Positions 61,001 to 61,093 of a stretch of DNA of 61,093 nucleotides are shown here, piece by piece. The stretch lies in assembly GCF_000241485.1 (NCBI RefSeq), contig NZ_JH584241.1:2977943-3039035 (forward strand). The letters are read 5' to 3'. Position numbers and translations under genes: made by a program. Below the pieces are notes generated by a model, which was given only the letters and a program-made list of their open reading frames with translations, was not told the DNA's origin and made no database searches. Origin of the DNA: Sphingomonas sp. PAMC 26605 (GTDB lineage Bacteria > Pseudomonadota > Alphaproteobacteria > Sphingomonadales > Sphingomonadaceae). Position 1 is the first letter of the stretch. Every line of letters begins with the position of its first letter.

Positions 61001-61060
61001 CTCCTCCCCGGTACGGGGAGGGGGACCATTTTGCTTCTTTAGCGAAATGGTGGAGGGGGC
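61001..61060. repeat. Palindromic repeat upstream of fhs, at the window edge
   Basis: CTCCTCCCCGGTACGGGGAG forms a hairpin, followed by ACCATTTTGCTTCTTTAGCG and AAATGGT, which pair with each other, and GGAGGGGGCG. It resembles the GC-rich palindromes seen elsewhere but is imperfect and runs close to the end of the sequence, so its second arm may be missing. Confidence 0.6.
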
Positions 61061-61093
61061 GGGCAGCAAACGCTACGGTTGCGCGCGCGGCGA

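Overview
The window looks like chromosomal DNA of a sphingomonad (Alphaproteobacteria, Sphingomonas or a close relative). GC is high throughout. The gene clusters are typical of that group: mreBCD-mrdA-rodA, fabD-fabG-acpP-fabF-mltG, a complete Entner-Doudoroff block, lolC-lolD near dnaE, and a MarR regulator paired with an NlpC/SH3-type gene. Almost everything is housekeeping; I see no prophage, defence island, rRNA operon or CRISPR array. Genus assignment is inference from gene content and protein style.

Layout. 1-6.3 kb: tRNA-Lys and the rod-shape wall elongation cluster on the minus strand. 6.4-11.5 kb: mutL, a secreted protein of unknown function, the ribosomal rpsF-rpsR-rplI operon and an RcnB-like protein. 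11.7-16.6 kb: fatty acid synthesis genes, interrupted between fabD and fabG by a small PD-(D/E)XK-like (GxxExxY) gene bounded by inverted repeats. 17-24.7 kb: the minus-strand run marR, SH3 remnant, argC, zwf, pgl, edd, glk, eda, giving all steps from glucose to pyruvate plus glyceraldehyde-3-phosphate. 24.9-31.6 kb: secG, pyrG, an aspartyl/asparaginyl hydroxylase-like protein, an Hsp20 gene with a probable RNA thermometer, and a TonB-dependent receptor. 32-41.6 kb: lolC-lolD-acetyltransferase-glutathione peroxidase, an exported SDR, dnaE and an acyl-CoA ligase. 41.8-47 kb: DUF167/radical SAM pair, VOC protein, and the operon UDG-slt-moaB-small membrane protein. 47-55.4 kb: ETF-QO, ispE, a possible structured RNA, N-formylglutamate amidohydrolase, ilvD, lipoprotein, nnr and an RNA methyltransferase. 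55.4-61 kb: truA-fmt, recR, def, an AT-rich orphan gene and fhs.

The most unusual layer is repetitive DNA. At least a dozen short paired palindromic elements lie in the window. Most are between genes, but three sit in frame inside MutL, DnaE and Fmt, so repeat-derived peptides appear to be translated within essential or conserved proteins. A separate repeat family, built from units related to CTCTGCGC, bounds the GxxExxY nuclease-like gene after fabD. It recurs after recR as a shorter copy with no gene, which looks like an autonomous/non-autonomous pair of a minimal mobile element.

Regulatory structures supported by sequence are a ROSE-type thermometer with a heat-shock-like promoter before hsp20, a hairpin leader before rpsF resembling the S6:S18 autoregulatory site, several terminator hairpins, and a long rod-like fold before the N-formylglutamate amidohydrolase gene that could be a 6S-like RNA. 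No computation was run: folds, promoter matches and family assignments are by eye.
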